Origin: Acidaminobacter sp964416305
GTDB lineage: Bacteria > Bacillota > Clostridia > Peptostreptococcales > Acidaminobacteraceae
Reading direction: 5' to 3'
Length of the DNA: 64,000 nucleotides
Assembly: GCA_964416305.1 (NCBI GenBank)
Contig: CAYQDM010000007.1
Location: 54,689 to 118,688, forward strand
The translations under genes and the position numbers were made by a program. Positions within the stretch are counted from its first letter, which is position 1, and every line of letters starts with the position of its first letter. The notes below the pieces were generated by a model. That model saw only the letters and a list, made by a program, of their open reading frames with translations. It was not told where the DNA came from and ran no database searches. Positions 49,237 to 57,970 of this stretch are shown here, piece after piece.

Positions 49237-50436
49237 ATGACAGATCAATTTAAAATAACACCGGACCTGTGGGAGCCAATAGTCATTGAGGACAGGGAAA
49301 AGGACAAAATTGTCCGGAAAAGCCTGACCTATTGGCAGGACGCGTGGAGACGACTCAAGAAAAACTATTTGTCCATGCTTGGACTTGGAGTAATCATTCT
49401 GCTGGCCTTTGCAGCCATAGCCGGTCCTATGTTGTCGCCATATTCGTATTCTGATCAGGATCTCAATATGTCGAATATGCCGCCGCGGCTGGAACTCCAC
49501 AGGCTGGAGGATGGGACCTTTGTTCACGTCCATAAAGAGTATCGCCTGTATGAAGTCTCTGAATCCGGGGAATTACTTGGCCGCATCCAGCATACAAAAG
49601 AGGACATGATCAATAAAACACGTGAATTTGAATTTAACGGCAATGAAATTGTCATTGATTATAAACTTGCCGCTATCAACAAGGATGTTCCGAACGCGCC
49701 TAAGTTCACACTGACTATCAATGGTCAGCCCAATGATACCGCTGACAAAACGGTTTGGAATAAAACATACTTTTTTGGTACGGATACTCTCGGCAGAGAC
49801 ATTTTTGTCAGAAGCCTCTACGGCGCGCGGATTTCACTCCTGATTGCGCTCGTCGCAACGTTAGTCCAGTTCTTCATTGGAGTCATTTACGGCGGTGTAT
49901 CCGGTTATATCGGAGGCCGAGTGGATAACTTCATGATGAGGGTAGTCGACATTATCGATACCATTCCGCTCATGCTGTATGTCATTTTGCTGATGGTGGT
50001 TCTGGGAGCGGGACTCCTGACGATCATTATTGCGCTGGGGTCAGTCTATTGGGTCCGTATGGCGCGTCTGGTTCGCGGCCAAGTTCTCAGTATTAAGGAG
50101 AACGAATTCATTCTGGCGGCTCGAACCCTGGGCGCAAGCCCGTGGAGAATCATGGTGCGCCATTTGATTCCAAACTCAATGGGCGCAATAATAGTTTCAC
50201 TTGCCATGATGGTGCCAAGTGCAATATTTACGGAATCCTTCCTAAGCTTTATTGGTCTGGGTGTCAGTGCGCCTCAGGCGTCCTGGGGAACTCTGGCGAG
50301 CGACGCTATGGGCGGGCTCAGAACCTATGCCTATCAGCTGTTTGTGCCTTCCTTCTTTATTAGTATGACTGTCCTTTCCTTCAATTTCCTTGGGGACGGT
50401 CTGCGCGACGCACTCGATCCAAGACTTCGTAAATAG
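49237..50436 (+). CDS. oppC: Peptide/oligopeptide ABC transporter permease (OppC/DppC), long form
   Basis: A 399-residue permease. After an N-terminal cytoplasmic segment, helix 1 (MLGLGVIILLAFAAIAGPML) is followed by an outer loop of about 110 residues (about 65-178), which is 60-100 longer than in OppC of Bacillus or E. coli. The standard GTDTLGRDIFVRSLYGARISLLIA and later EAA region (LAARTLGASPWRIMVRHLIPNS) follow. The inserted loop has strands (LELHRLEDGTFVHVHKEYRLY) and could touch the binding protein. Starts 11 bp after oppB. Confidence 0.92.
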   Translation: MTDQFKITPDLWEPIVIEDREKDKIVRKSLTYWQDAWRRLKKNYLSMLGLGVIILLAFAAIAGPMLSPYSYSDQDLNMSNMPPRLELHRLEDGTFVHVHKEYRLYEVSESGELLGRIQHTKEDMINKTREFEFNGNEIVIDYKLAAINKDVPNAPKFTLTINGQPNDTADKTVWNKTYFFGTDTLGRDIFVRSLYGARISLLIALVATLVQFFIGVIYGGVSGYIGGRVDNFMMRVVDIIDTIPLMLYVILLMVVLGAGLLTIIIALGSVYWVRMARLVRGQVLSIKENEFILAARTLGASPWRIMVRHLIPNSMGAIIVSLAMMVPSAIFTESFLSFIGLGVSAPQASWGTLASDAMGGLRTYAYQLFVPSFFISMTVLSFNFLGDGLRDALDPRLRK

Positions 50437-50453
50437 AAAGGGGCTACGAACAG

Positions 50454-51473
50454 ATGACAGAAAAAATATTAGAAGTCAAAAATATGAAGACTTCCTTTTA
50501 TACACATGTAGGGGAGGTTCAGGCTGTCCGCGGCGTCAGCTTCCACTTGGACAAAGGTGAAGCGCTGGGGATAGTCGGAGAGTCCGGCAGTGGAAAAAGC
50601 GTTACCTCTATGTCTGTTATGAGACTGCTTCAATATCCGGGCACCATCAAAGAAGGAGAGGTCTTATTTAACGGTGAGGACCTCGTCAAGAAATCCAAAG
50701 CAGAGATGATGAGCGTTCGCGGCAATCAGATTGCCATGATTTTTCAGGATCCAATGACGTCGTTAAACCCGGTCTATACGATTGGCAATCAAATCATGGA
50801 GGCTGTCATTCGCCACCAGAAAGTCAGCAAGGCTGAAGCCCGAGAGCGAGCCATTGATATGTTGAAGCTCGTTGGAATACCATCGCCGGAAACACGGGTG
50901 GACAACTACCCGCATGAATTCAGCGGCGGGATGAGGCAGCGTGCTATGATTGCCATTGCGCTCTCCTGCCAACCGGATCTTCTGATTGCAGACGAACCGA
51001 CTACAGCTCTTGACGTGACAATTCAGGCGCAAATTCTTGAGCTGTTGAAAGACCTGAAGACAAAGGTGAATACCTCCATCATTCTCATCACCCACGACCT
51101 GGGCGTCGTCGCTGATGTCTGCAGCCGAATCATTGTTATGTACGGTGGTCTGATTATGGAAGAAGGTCGCTCGGAGGACATCTTCTATGAACCGCTTCAT
51201 CCCTATACTATGGGGCTGTTGAAGTCCATTCCGAGATTGGATCTGGGCCACAAGCAGCGTCTGGTGCCAATTCCCGGTTCGCCGCCAGATTTGATCAAAC
51301 CGCCTAAAGGATGTCCTTTTGCTGCCCGCTGTCCATATGCCATGAAAGTCTGTCTTGATCATCAGCCGGATTATTATGAAAGAAAGCCTGGGCACAAAGC
51401 GGCGTGCTGGCTTTATCATCAAGATGCCCCAACTGTGGAATTCGATACGGGTGTCAGGAGGATGAAGGAATAA
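50454..51473 (+). CDS. oppD: Peptide ABC transporter ATP-binding protein (OppD/DppD)
   Basis: A 339-residue ATPase. Walker A GESGSGKSVTSMS, Q-loop MIFQDPMTSLNPVYTIG, signature FSGGMRQRAMIAIALSCQP, Walker B LLIADEPTTALDVTIQ, and switch LITHDLGVVADVCSRI. The C-terminal oligopeptide domain has a cysteine cluster (CPFAARCPYAMKVC...C) that can bind an Fe-S cluster in some members. TAA overlaps the ATG of oppF (TAATG), so the pair is coupled. Confidence 0.95.
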   Translation: MTEKILEVKNMKTSFYTHVGEVQAVRGVSFHLDKGEALGIVGESGSGKSVTSMSVMRLLQYPGTIKEGEVLFNGEDLVKKSKAEMMSVRGNQIAMIFQDPMTSLNPVYTIGNQIMEAVIRHQKVSKAEARERAIDMLKLVGIPSPETRVDNYPHEFSGGMRQRAMIAIALSCQPDLLIADEPTTALDVTIQAQILELLKDLKTKVNTSIILITHDLGVVADVCSRIIVMYGGLIMEEGRSEDIFYEPLHPYTMGLLKSIPRLDLGHKQRLVPIPGSPPDLIKPPKGCPFAARCPYAMKVCLDHQPDYYERKPGHKAACWLYHQDAPTVEFDTGVRRMKE

Positions 51474-52486
51474 TGGAAAATAGGATAAATGAAGCAACTC
51501 CTAAAGAAATTTTGCTCGAGGTCAGAAATTTAAAGAAGTACTTCCCTATTCACAAAGGTATTTTTGGAACTAAAAAGACAAATGTTCAAGCGGTTGATGA
51601 TATCAGTTTCTATATTTACAAAGGCGAGACTTTGGGACTGGTCGGTGAATCCGGTTGTGGCAAGTCCACCGCAGGGAGAACAATTATCAGGCTGTATGAA
51701 CCAACAGCTGGTGAAATCATTTTCGATGGTGCAGAGATCAGCAGCATGAGTGAAAATGATCTGAAGCCTTTTAGAAAGAGAATGCAGATGATTTTTCAAG
51801 ATCCTTATGCGTCCTTGAATTCCAGGATGACAGTAGGAGACATCATTGGGGAGCCCATAGACATTCACAATCTGGCAGAGGGTGAAGAACGCCAAAAGAT
51901 GATTTATGATCTTCTCGAACGCGTTGGACTCAGCAAAGATCACGCCAGCCGTTATCCACATGAATTCAGCGGTGGACAGCGCCAGCGGATCGGCATAGCA
52001 CGCTCTTTGGCGGTCGAACCGGATTTTATCATCTGTGATGAACCTATTTCTGCGCTGGACGTTTCTATTCAGGCTCAAGTTGTCAATATGCTGGAAGACC
52101 TGCAGGAGGAATTTGGTTTAACCTATCTTTTCATTGCCCATGACTTATCCATGGTTAAGCATATTTCTGACCGAATTGGCGTCATGTACCTTGGCAAACT
52201 GGTGGAGCTCTCTACCAGCAAAGGATTGTACGAGAAACCTTTGCATCCATATACACAAGCGTTGTTGTCTGCAATTCCAATTCCGGATCCTGAGGTAACT
52301 CATGCCAGACAGAGAATTGTTTTGGAAGGTGACGTCCCAAGTCCAATCAATCCGCCTTCAGGATGCCGTTTCAGAACACGCTGCCAGTACGCATTTGACC
52401 GTTGTACTGTCGAGGAGCCGGTGTTCCAGGATATGGGTGAAGGGCATATGGTCGCTTGCCATTTGATGGACAAAGGCAAGGTTTGA
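51473..52486 (+). CDS. oppF: Peptide ABC transporter ATP-binding protein (OppF/DppF)
   Basis: A 337-residue ATPase, partner of OppD. Walker A GESGCGKSTAGRT, signature FSGGQRQRIGIARSLAVEP, Walker B FIICDEPISALDVSIQAQ, and a similar C-terminal cysteine-containing domain (GCRFRTRCQYAFDRC). Start ATG 51473 overlaps the oppD stop. The upstream open frame is a continuation within oppD and is rejected. A perfect 12-bp inverted repeat follows just after the stop. Confidence 0.95.
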   Translation: MENRINEATPKEILLEVRNLKKYFPIHKGIFGTKKTNVQAVDDISFYIYKGETLGLVGESGCGKSTAGRTIIRLYEPTAGEIIFDGAEISSMSENDLKPFRKRMQMIFQDPYASLNSRMTVGDIIGEPIDIHNLAEGEERQKMIYDLLERVGLSKDHASRYPHEFSGGQRQRIGIARSLAVEPDFIICDEPISALDVSIQAQVVNMLEDLQEEFGLTYLFIAHDLSMVKHISDRIGVMYLGKLVELSTSKGLYEKPLHPYTQALLSAIPIPDPEVTHARQRIVLEGDVPSPINPPSGCRFRTRCQYAFDRCTVEEPVFQDMGEGHMVACHLMDKGKV

Positions 52487-52488
52487 TT

Positions 52489-52519
52489 TTATAATTATTC
52501 AGCATGTGAATAATTATAA
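52489..52519. repeat. Inverted repeat after oppF
   Basis: TTATAATTATTC, a seven-base loop, then GAATAATTATAA: a perfect 12-bp stem with no T-run. It may stabilise the upstream mRNA, mark an operator, or act as a weak processing site. The rest of the gap to 52800 carries further AT-rich dyads and a promoter. Confidence 0.75.
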
Positions 52520-52533
52520 CTATGGCTAAAATG

Positions 52534-52693
52534 TGACAAAATCGTTAAAGAATCAGTGGTTCCAAAATCTCTGATGATTTCGAATTGTTACAAAATATTA
52601 AATATTGTTTTGTCGCCACGCCTTGAACCCGTGAGTATTTTACATTAATATTAAATATATCCTTTACGAGTGATTTAAATGTGACGATTTTGT
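52534..52693. promoter_or_regulatory. Possible operator region ahead of oppA: related TGTGACAAAATCGT sites
   Basis: ATGTGACAAAATCGTTA near 52531 and ATGTGACGATTTTGTAG near 52679 contain inverted ACAAAATCGT / ACGATTTTGT about 150 bp apart. Between them lies TTGTTACAAAATATTAAATA followed by TTGTTTTGTCGCC, an imperfect dyad. No known regulator consensus is recognised. Confidence 0.35.
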
Positions 52694-52700
52694 AGTAACG

Positions 52701-52729
52701 TTGTCAACATAGATTTATTTGCGTACTAT
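52701..52729 (+). promoter_or_regulatory. SigA-type promoter of the oppA-like gene
   Basis: TTGTCA, 17-bp spacer, TACTAT, with about 70 bp of leader before the gene. It gives the binding protein its own promoter inside the operon. Confidence 0.6.
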
Positions 52730-52801
52730 GCGGGCGTGGGATCCCTGCGAGTTGCGCTGATAAATAGAGCAGTACACTACTAGATAATGGAGGGGATTTG
52801 T

Positions 52802-54406
52802 TTGTTTAAAAAGAACTTGGCATTACTGTTGGTTCTCGTACTCGCTATTGGCCTGCTTGCCGGCTGCGGCGGAACGACTCAAGAACCTGCGACACCTACT
52901 GAAGAACCTGCTGCACCTAAAGTTCTGGTATGGAACATCGGTTCCTCCGGTCCTAAGACCATCGATCCAGGTCTGAATGCTGCGAGCGACGGCGGAAACG
53001 TCATCAACAACATGTTTGAAGGTCTCATGAGAGAAATTGACGGCAAGCTGGAGCCAGCTATGGCTGAAAGCTACACTGTCAGTGATGACGGCCTGGTCTA
53101 TACTTTCAAAATTCGCCCTGATGTCAAATGGTCTGACGGCCAGCCTGTCACAGCGAAAGATTTTGAGTATGCATGGGCACGCGTTCTCGATCCTGCTACA
53201 GCTTCCGAATATTCTTGGATTTTCAGTGAAGCAAGCGTAGACACTTTCAAAGCTATCGACGACATGACCTTTGAAGTAACACTCAAAGTCCCTACGGATT
53301 ACTTCCTTGGCTTAACTGCATTCTATACGTTCTTCCCGGTTCGTGAAGATGCAGTCGCTAAAGGCGCTGACGGCGCATGGGCATTTGATCCTGCTGCTTC
53401 TGTCGTCAATGGTCCTTTCAAACTTGAGTCTTATACTCAAGGCGACAAGTTGATCATGGTCAAGAACGAAAACTACTGGCAAGCAGACAAAGTCAAACTC
53501 GATAAGATCGAAGGTCTTTTGATCGATGACCAGTCCACTGCCCTTACAGCTTTTGAATCGGATGAAATTGATATCATCGATGACATGCCGACTGCAGAAA
53601 TTCCAAGACTCATGGCTGAGGATCCAACCTTCATGGTCTTCCCTCAGGATGCTGTTTACTACTTCTCTTTCAATACAAAAGTAGCGCCGCTTGACAATGT
53701 CAAAGTTCGTCAGGCACTCGCTTATGCAGTTGACCGCAAAGCGATTGTTGAAACTGTCACAAAAGCTGGCCAGATGCCTGCGCATTCCATGATTCCTGGC
53801 ACTGACTTTGACGCTGATGGTAATGTCTTCAACGTGAAGTCCGGCTTCCATGGCTTCAAAGAAGATGGCACAGCAGATGTTGAAAAAGCTAAGGCGCTCC
53901 TCGCTGAAGCTGGTTACCCAGATGGCGCTGGTTTCCCTGAATTCGAACTTCTCTACAACACTTCAGAAGGTCACAAAGCGATCGCTGAAGCGCTTCAGGA
54001 AATGTGGAAACAGAACCTCGGCATCAACGTTACTTTGGCTAACCAAGAATGGGCAGTCTTCCAGGATACCAGAACCAACCACGACTTCCAAATCGCTCGT
54101 GGCGGCTGGGTTGGCGACTACTCAGACCCTATGACTTACCTTGGCATGTTCATTGAGGGTTCCCCAATGAACTATGGCGAATGGGTCAATGCAGACTACA
54201 ACGCAGCAATCGAAGCTTCCAAAACTTTGACTGGATCTGAGCGTTTTGAGCAGCTCTACATTGCTGACAAAATTCTCATGGAGGAAATGCCTGTACTTCC
54301 TGTTTACTACTACACAAACCCAGTCATGGTTCAAGAATATGTCACGGATTGGGAACTCACAACCAGAAGCACTTGGTTCTTTGGTTTTGCTGACGTAGTA
54401 AAATAG
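52802..54406 (+). CDS. oppA: Peptide ABC transporter substrate-binding lipoprotein (OppA/DppA-like)
   Basis: A 534-residue lipoprotein. Signal peptide and lipobox (LVLVLAIGLLAGCGGTT, Cys about 22), a short Pro/Glu-rich linker, then the SBP_bac_5 domain: TIDPGLNAASDGGNVINNMFEGL, YTFKIRPDVKWSDGQPVTAKDFEYAW, VRQALAYAVDRKAIVETV, and a C-terminal DKILMEEMPVLPVYYYTNP. Start: TTG 52802 has GGAGGGG 6-7 bp upstream and gives MFKKNLALL; an ATG 15 bases earlier lies in front of that signal. Codon choice is more restricted than in the neighbours, which suits a highly expressed binding protein. A terminator follows. Confidence 0.94.
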   Translation: MFKKNLALLLVLVLAIGLLAGCGGTTQEPATPTEEPAAPKVLVWNIGSSGPKTIDPGLNAASDGGNVINNMFEGLMREIDGKLEPAMAESYTVSDDGLVYTFKIRPDVKWSDGQPVTAKDFEYAWARVLDPATASEYSWIFSEASVDTFKAIDDMTFEVTLKVPTDYFLGLTAFYTFFPVREDAVAKGADGAWAFDPAASVVNGPFKLESYTQGDKLIMVKNENYWQADKVKLDKIEGLLIDDQSTALTAFESDEIDIIDDMPTAEIPRLMAEDPTFMVFPQDAVYYFSFNTKVAPLDNVKVRQALAYAVDRKAIVETVTKAGQMPAHSMIPGTDFDADGNVFNVKSGFHGFKEDGTADVEKAKALLAEAGYPDGAGFPEFELLYNTSEGHKAIAEALQEMWKQNLGINVTLANQEWAVFQDTRTNHDFQIARGGWVGDYSDPMTYLGMFIEGSPMNYGEWVNADYNAAIEASKTLTGSERFEQLYIADKILMEEMPVLPVYYYTNPVMVQEYVTDWELTTRSTWFFGFADVVK

Positions 54407-54493
54407 TACAGTCACCGAATCGAATGTGCTGATAAGTTTAATGAAATAATCCTGAAGGGTGACTTTGCCTTCTGGTAAAACGGTTTCAGCTAT

Positions 54494-54537
54494 AAGCGGC
54501 TCTGCCTGGTAAACACCCGGTTGAGCCGCTTTTTTCT
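54494..54537 (+). terminator. Intrinsic terminator of the peptide importer operon
   Basis: AAGCGGCTC pairs with GAGCCGCTT (with a partial inner stem CCTGG/CCGG), followed by TTTTTT. Confidence 0.88.
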
Positions 54538-54600
54538 TTTTTGCGCCAGAATGCGTCCTGTGTTATGCTAGTTCTAGAATTCTATTTGAGGTGACGCGCT

Positions 54601-55599
54601 ATGAAAGAAGGCAAACTGGATAACGAAGTGCTGGAACATTCCGTACTTTCAAAGATAAAGTTAAACTCTGAGGACATCCTTCTGGGACCTGGCGTCGGCG
54701 AGGACTGCGGTGCGATTCGATTTGGATCAGAGGCCTGTGTGGTGACGACAGATCCCATCACAGGTGCGACAAAAGGCTCGGGCAAACTGTCAGTCCATGT
54801 GTCCTGCAATGATCTGGCGTCTAGTGGTGCTGAACCCGTGGCCTTGACGGTCACACTGCTGGCGCCGACCCATGCCGCTCTCGAAGAAATTGAAGCCTTG
54901 ATGGAGGAAATCGCTGAAGCCGCTGCGGAAATTGGTGTTTCGGTTATTGGCGGCCATACTGAGGTGACGAGTGCCGTCACCCGAATGGTCCTATCGGTGA
55001 CCGCTCTTGGAAAGGTTCCGGTCGGAGAACTCATTTCCACAGCTGGAGCAAAACCGGGAGACTGGATTTACATGTCCAAGTCGGCGGCCCTGGAAGGCAC
55101 TGTGATCATTGCGGCTGAAAAGTCGGATCAGCTTGAGGCATTACTCAGCCATGAGGATCAAGTCGAACTGGAGCAGCTTCAACAATCCCTATCGGTGCTG
55201 AAGGAAGGCCGCATGGGCAGAATGGCAGGCGTCAGCGCTATGCATGATGTCACAGAAGGCGGGACTTTAGGCGCGATCTGGGAGGTGTGTGAAGCCTCCG
55301 GAACCGGTTGTACCATATGGGGTTCGGAGATTGTCATTGCGGGGATCACTAAAAAGTTAGCTGATATCTTTGATTTTAATCCGTTGAACATGATCGGCAG
55401 CGGCAGTATGTTGATGACTGTCTCCCCGGATAATGCTCATATCCTCGAAAAAGAAGCTGTTCGTCAGGGTGTAGGACTGCGCCGCATTGGCGTCATAGAG
55501 CCGGATCCTGCCCAGCGTCGAATGATTGGCGAGGATGTGGAAATTGTGACCATCGGCAAACCTGATGTGGATCCCCTTTACAGGGTGCTGGGCTTCTAG
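54601..55599 (+). CDS. PurM/HypE/ThiL-superfamily protein (AIR synthase-related)
   Basis: A 332-residue protein with the two-domain AIR-synthase fold. GPGVGEDCGAIRFG near residue 30 and DPITGATKGSGKLSVHVSCNDLASSGAEPVAL are the nucleotide-binding part; GGHTEVTSAVTRMVLSVTALG is a HypE/ThiL-like block; AMHDVTEGGTLGAIWEV and GSGSMLMTVSP follow in the second domain. It lacks the C-terminal Pro-Arg-Ile-Cys of HypE and the catalytic Cys/Sec of SelD. It therefore belongs to the uncharacterised AIR-synthase-related clade. The ATG has TGAGGTG upstream. It is followed by rph after 76 bp. The residues VTIGKP near the end fall on a GTGACCATCGGCAAA motif. Confidence 0.78.
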   Translation: MKEGKLDNEVLEHSVLSKIKLNSEDILLGPGVGEDCGAIRFGSEACVVTTDPITGATKGSGKLSVHVSCNDLASSGAEPVALTVTLLAPTHAALEEIEALMEEIAEAAAEIGVSVIGGHTEVTSAVTRMVLSVTALGKVPVGELISTAGAKPGDWIYMSKSAALEGTVIIAAEKSDQLEALLSHEDQVELEQLQQSLSVLKEGRMGRMAGVSAMHDVTEGGTLGAIWEVCEASGTGCTIWGSEIVIAGITKKLADIFDFNPLNMIGSGSMLMTVSPDNAHILEKEAVRQGVGLRRIGVIEPDPAQRRMIGEDVEIVTIGKPDVDPLYRVLGF

Positions 55600-55675
55600 G
55601 AGAAGTACGATATACGTTGGAAGGTAATTTGTGGTAAAATCAAAAAGTATAAATGAATCATACAGGAGGCACTCT

Positions 55676-56422
55676 ATGATCCGACAGGATGGAAGAACAC
55701 ACGACATGGCTAGGCCGGTCAGACTGACGACGCATTTTCTGCAGCACCCGGATGGCGCGGTTCTGATTGAGCTGGGCGCGACCAAAGTCATTTGTACGGC
55801 TATGGTAGAAGAGAAGGTACCACCGTTTCTTAAAGGCACTGGCAGCGGCTGGGTCACGGCGGAATACGCTATGCTCCCGGGATCGACACAGCAAAGGAAA
55901 CAAAGGGATATCACCAAGGGGAGACTAGACGGCAGATCCTCTGAAATTCAGAGACTGATTGGCCGGAGTCTGCGATCTGTTGTGGATTTAAAAGCATTAG
56001 GAGAGCGGACCATCTGGATTGACTGTGACGTCATTTCTGCGGACGGCGGCACTAGAACGGCCTCCATTACAGGCGCCTATGTGGCAATGGTTCTGGCCAT
56101 GGAAAAACTGATGGATAAGGGGCTGCTATCACAGCTGCCAACGACAGATTGGGTAGCGGCAATCAGTGTGGGTGTCTGCGGCGGCTCTCAGCTGCTCGAC
56201 CTCTGTTATGTGGAAGATTCATCCGCGGATGTGGATATGAATGTGATTATGAACGGCAAAGGAGAGTTTATTGAACTTCAAGGGACGGGCGAAGCCAGAC
56301 CATTCTCCAGAGCGGAACTTGACGGACTCTTACAGCTCGCTGAAAAAGGGATCAGAAGCATGATTGAGGCGCAGCAAAAGGCTTTGACAGATGAACTGGG
56401 AAGGCGGACGGCCCATGAATAA
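55676..56422 (+). CDS. rph: Ribonuclease PH
   Basis: A phosphorolytic 3'-exonuclease that trims tRNA precursors. The 248 residues match: IRQDGRTHDMARPVRLTTHFLQHPDGAVLIELGATKVICTA, then GWVTAEYAMLPGSTQQRKQRD with the phosphate site, RLIGRSLRSVVDL, and DCDVISADGGTRTASITGAYVA. Start ATG 55676 has ACAGGAGGC 5 bp upstream. Its 3' end overlaps rdgB by 8 bp, a common pairing. Six tRNA genes lie nearby. Confidence 0.95.
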   Translation: MIRQDGRTHDMARPVRLTTHFLQHPDGAVLIELGATKVICTAMVEEKVPPFLKGTGSGWVTAEYAMLPGSTQQRKQRDITKGRLDGRSSEIQRLIGRSLRSVVDLKALGERTIWIDCDVISADGGTRTASITGAYVAMVLAMEKLMDKGLLSQLPTTDWVAAISVGVCGGSQLLDLCYVEDSSADVDMNVIMNGKGEFIELQGTGEARPFSRAELDGLLQLAEKGIRSMIEAQQKALTDELGRRTAHE

Positions 56423-57011
56423 GGTTGTGCTGGCATCTTCCAACAGCCATAAGCTTAAAGAGCTGCAGGCAATGCTTTCTGAATTTGATTTCGAGTTGCT
56501 TTCTCTGAGTGACGTTGGTCTGGCGGGACTGGATATTCCGGAGGATGGGGATACTTTTGAGGCAAACTCGCTTCAAAAAGCAAAAGTAGTGGCAGAGTTG
56601 ACCGGTCATCCGGCCATTGCGGATGACTCCGGACTAATGGTGGATCATTTGAATGGCGCACCTGGCGTCTATTCTGCCCGTTACGCGGGGGAACCCAAAA
56701 GCGACAAGGCTAACAACGCCAAATTGATTGAAGCGCTTAGAGGCGTCCCTGAGAGCGACAGAACTGCAAAGTTTGTGACGGTCATTACTTTCTATGTAGA
56801 CGAGGCTCACATTCTGACTGCGCGCGGGGAAGTCGAAGGGCACATCCTGTCAGAGGAACGTGGCAGCAGCGGTTTTGGCTATGACCCGCTTTTTTATGTT
56901 GAATCCCTGGACAAAACCTTTGCGGAACTCAGCAGCGAAGAGAAAAATGCCATCAGCCATAGAGGCAGGGCGATAATGAAGCTTCGAAGCCTTTTTGAAA
57001 AAAGATCATGA
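56415..57011 (+). CDS. rdgB: XTP/dITP diphosphatase (RdgB/HAM1)
   Basis: A house-cleaning pyrophosphatase that hydrolyses dITP and XTP. The 198 residues show VVLASSNSHKLKELQAML, EDGDTFEANSLQKAKVVAELTG, IADDSGLMVDHLNGAPGVYSARYAG, and SSGFGYDPLFYVESLDKTFAELSSEEKNAISHRGRA. Start ATG 56415 gives the normal N-terminus and overlaps rph by 8 bp; the frame is open further upstream but inside rph. Identity is certain. Confidence 0.96.
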   Translation: MNKVVLASSNSHKLKELQAMLSEFDFELLSLSDVGLAGLDIPEDGDTFEANSLQKAKVVAELTGHPAIADDSGLMVDHLNGAPGVYSARYAGEPKSDKANNAKLIEALRGVPESDRTAKFVTVITFYVDEAHILTARGEVEGHILSEERGSSGFGYDPLFYVESLDKTFAELSSEEKNAISHRGRAIMKLRSLFEKRS

Positions 57012-57054
57012 TTTTGAAGCAAAGCAAGGAGACTGCTGAAAGGGTGAGTAAGCC

Positions 57055-57543
57055 TTGAAACTGATAGTGATCAGCGACACCCACGGCGAGAAAAGCTGGA
57101 TCCAAAAGGCTGTTGAAGCCAACCGGGACGCGTTGATTATCATTCATTGCGGAGACTTTGCCTCTGATCTTGAGGTCGTAAAATCTATGCCTATAGAAGC
57201 TATTGCAGTTAACGGCAACGTGCCGGACTTGCATCAAGCCCGTCTGATGCCTGACGACCGGATGGAAGAGCGAATTCTCGTTTATGAGGGTGTCAGGATT
57301 CTTCTGACGCATGGACATCGGTACGACGTGAAATATACCCTGAACAAGCTCAACTACCGAGCGCAGGAAGCTCAGGCTGAGCTGGTCCTGTTTGGGCACA
57401 CCCATGTTGCGCAGCAGATCAGCCATGAAGGCATCACATTCTTTAATCCTGGCAGTCCGGCCAGACCTCGGGGCGGAAAACCAAGCTATGGTATTATAGA
57501 AATTGAGAACGGAAGTTTTAATTGTCAGCTGCTTAATTTTTAA
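57055..57543 (+). CDS. YfcE/MJ0936-type metallophosphoesterase
   Basis: A 162-residue single-domain phosphodiesterase. Metal ligands appear in order: ISDTHG (6-11), HCGDFASD, NGNVPD (replacing the usual GNCD), LLTHGHRYDV, and LFGHTHVAQQ. The family includes YfcE and acts on phosphodiesters; the natural substrate is unknown. Start TTG 57055, with AAGGGTGAG upstream. It follows rdgB after 43 bp and is likely in the same operon, as in other Firmicutes. Confidence 0.88.
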   Translation: MKLIVISDTHGEKSWIQKAVEANRDALIIIHCGDFASDLEVVKSMPIEAIAVNGNVPDLHQARLMPDDRMEERILVYEGVRILLTHGHRYDVKYTLNKLNYRAQEAQAELVLFGHTHVAQQISHEGITFFNPGSPARPRGGKPSYGIIEIENGSFNCQLLNF

Positions 57544-57664
57544 AATTGTTTAATTTCTTGAGGATTTAAGCGGTGAAGAATGTTATAAATACAGTGGTTT
57601 GAGCGGTTCGGAAGGCATAGAAAAGAGGTTTGAAAGAAGATCAACAAAAAAACTAGAAAAAAGG

Positions 57665-57694
57665 TTGACTCCCCCCGAATCTTTGAGGTATAAT
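57665..57694 (+). promoter_or_regulatory. SigA-type promoter of the tRNA cluster
   Basis: TTGACT, 18-bp spacer, perfect TATAAT, 14 bp ahead of the first tRNA. Confidence 0.8.
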
Positions 57695-57708
57695 CGTATT
57701 TGTCAGTT

Positions 57709-57785
57709 CGGGGTGTAGCGCAGCTTGGTAGCGCATCTGATTTGGGATCAGAGGGTCGCGGGTTCAAATCCTGCCGCCCCGACCA
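57709..57785 (+). tRNA. tRNA-Pro (TGG)
   Basis: Acceptor CGGGGTG pairs with CGCCCCG; the anticodon stem CTGAT/ATCAG holds loop TTGGGAT (anticodon TGG); the T-loop is GTTCAAATC; CCA is encoded. Confidence 0.96.
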
Positions 57786-57793
57786 TCAATATT

Positions 57794-57867
57794 GCGGGTG
57801 TAGCTCAGTGGTAGAGCCCCGGCCTTCCAAGCCGGTTGCGAGGGTTCGATACCCTTCACCCGCTCCA
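57794..57867 (+). tRNA. tRNA-Gly (TCC)
   Basis: Acceptor GCGGGTG pairs with CACCCGC; the anticodon stem CCGGC/GCCGG holds loop CTTCCAA (anticodon TCC); encoded CCA after discriminator T. Confidence 0.96.
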
Positions 57868-57886
57868 ATTTCTTCATCCTTCATGG

Positions 57887-57961
57887 CGGCTGTCGTCAAG
57901 CGGTTAAGACACAGGATTGTGGCTCCTGTACGCGTGGGTTCGAATCCCATCAGCCGCCCCA
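57887..57961 (+). tRNA. tRNA-His (GTG)
   Basis: G-1 is encoded and pairs with C73; stem GCGGCTG pairs with CAGCCGC; the anticodon stem CAGGA/TCCTG holds loop TTGTGGC (anticodon GTG); CCA is encoded. Confidence 0.95.
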
Positions 57962-57970
57962 TTTAAACTT

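Noticed and set aside
54601..55599. Selenide water dikinase (SelD)
   Set aside because: The Cys/Sec catalytic motif near the N-terminus and SelD-specific blocks are absent; the sequence fits the wider PurM/HypE-like group.
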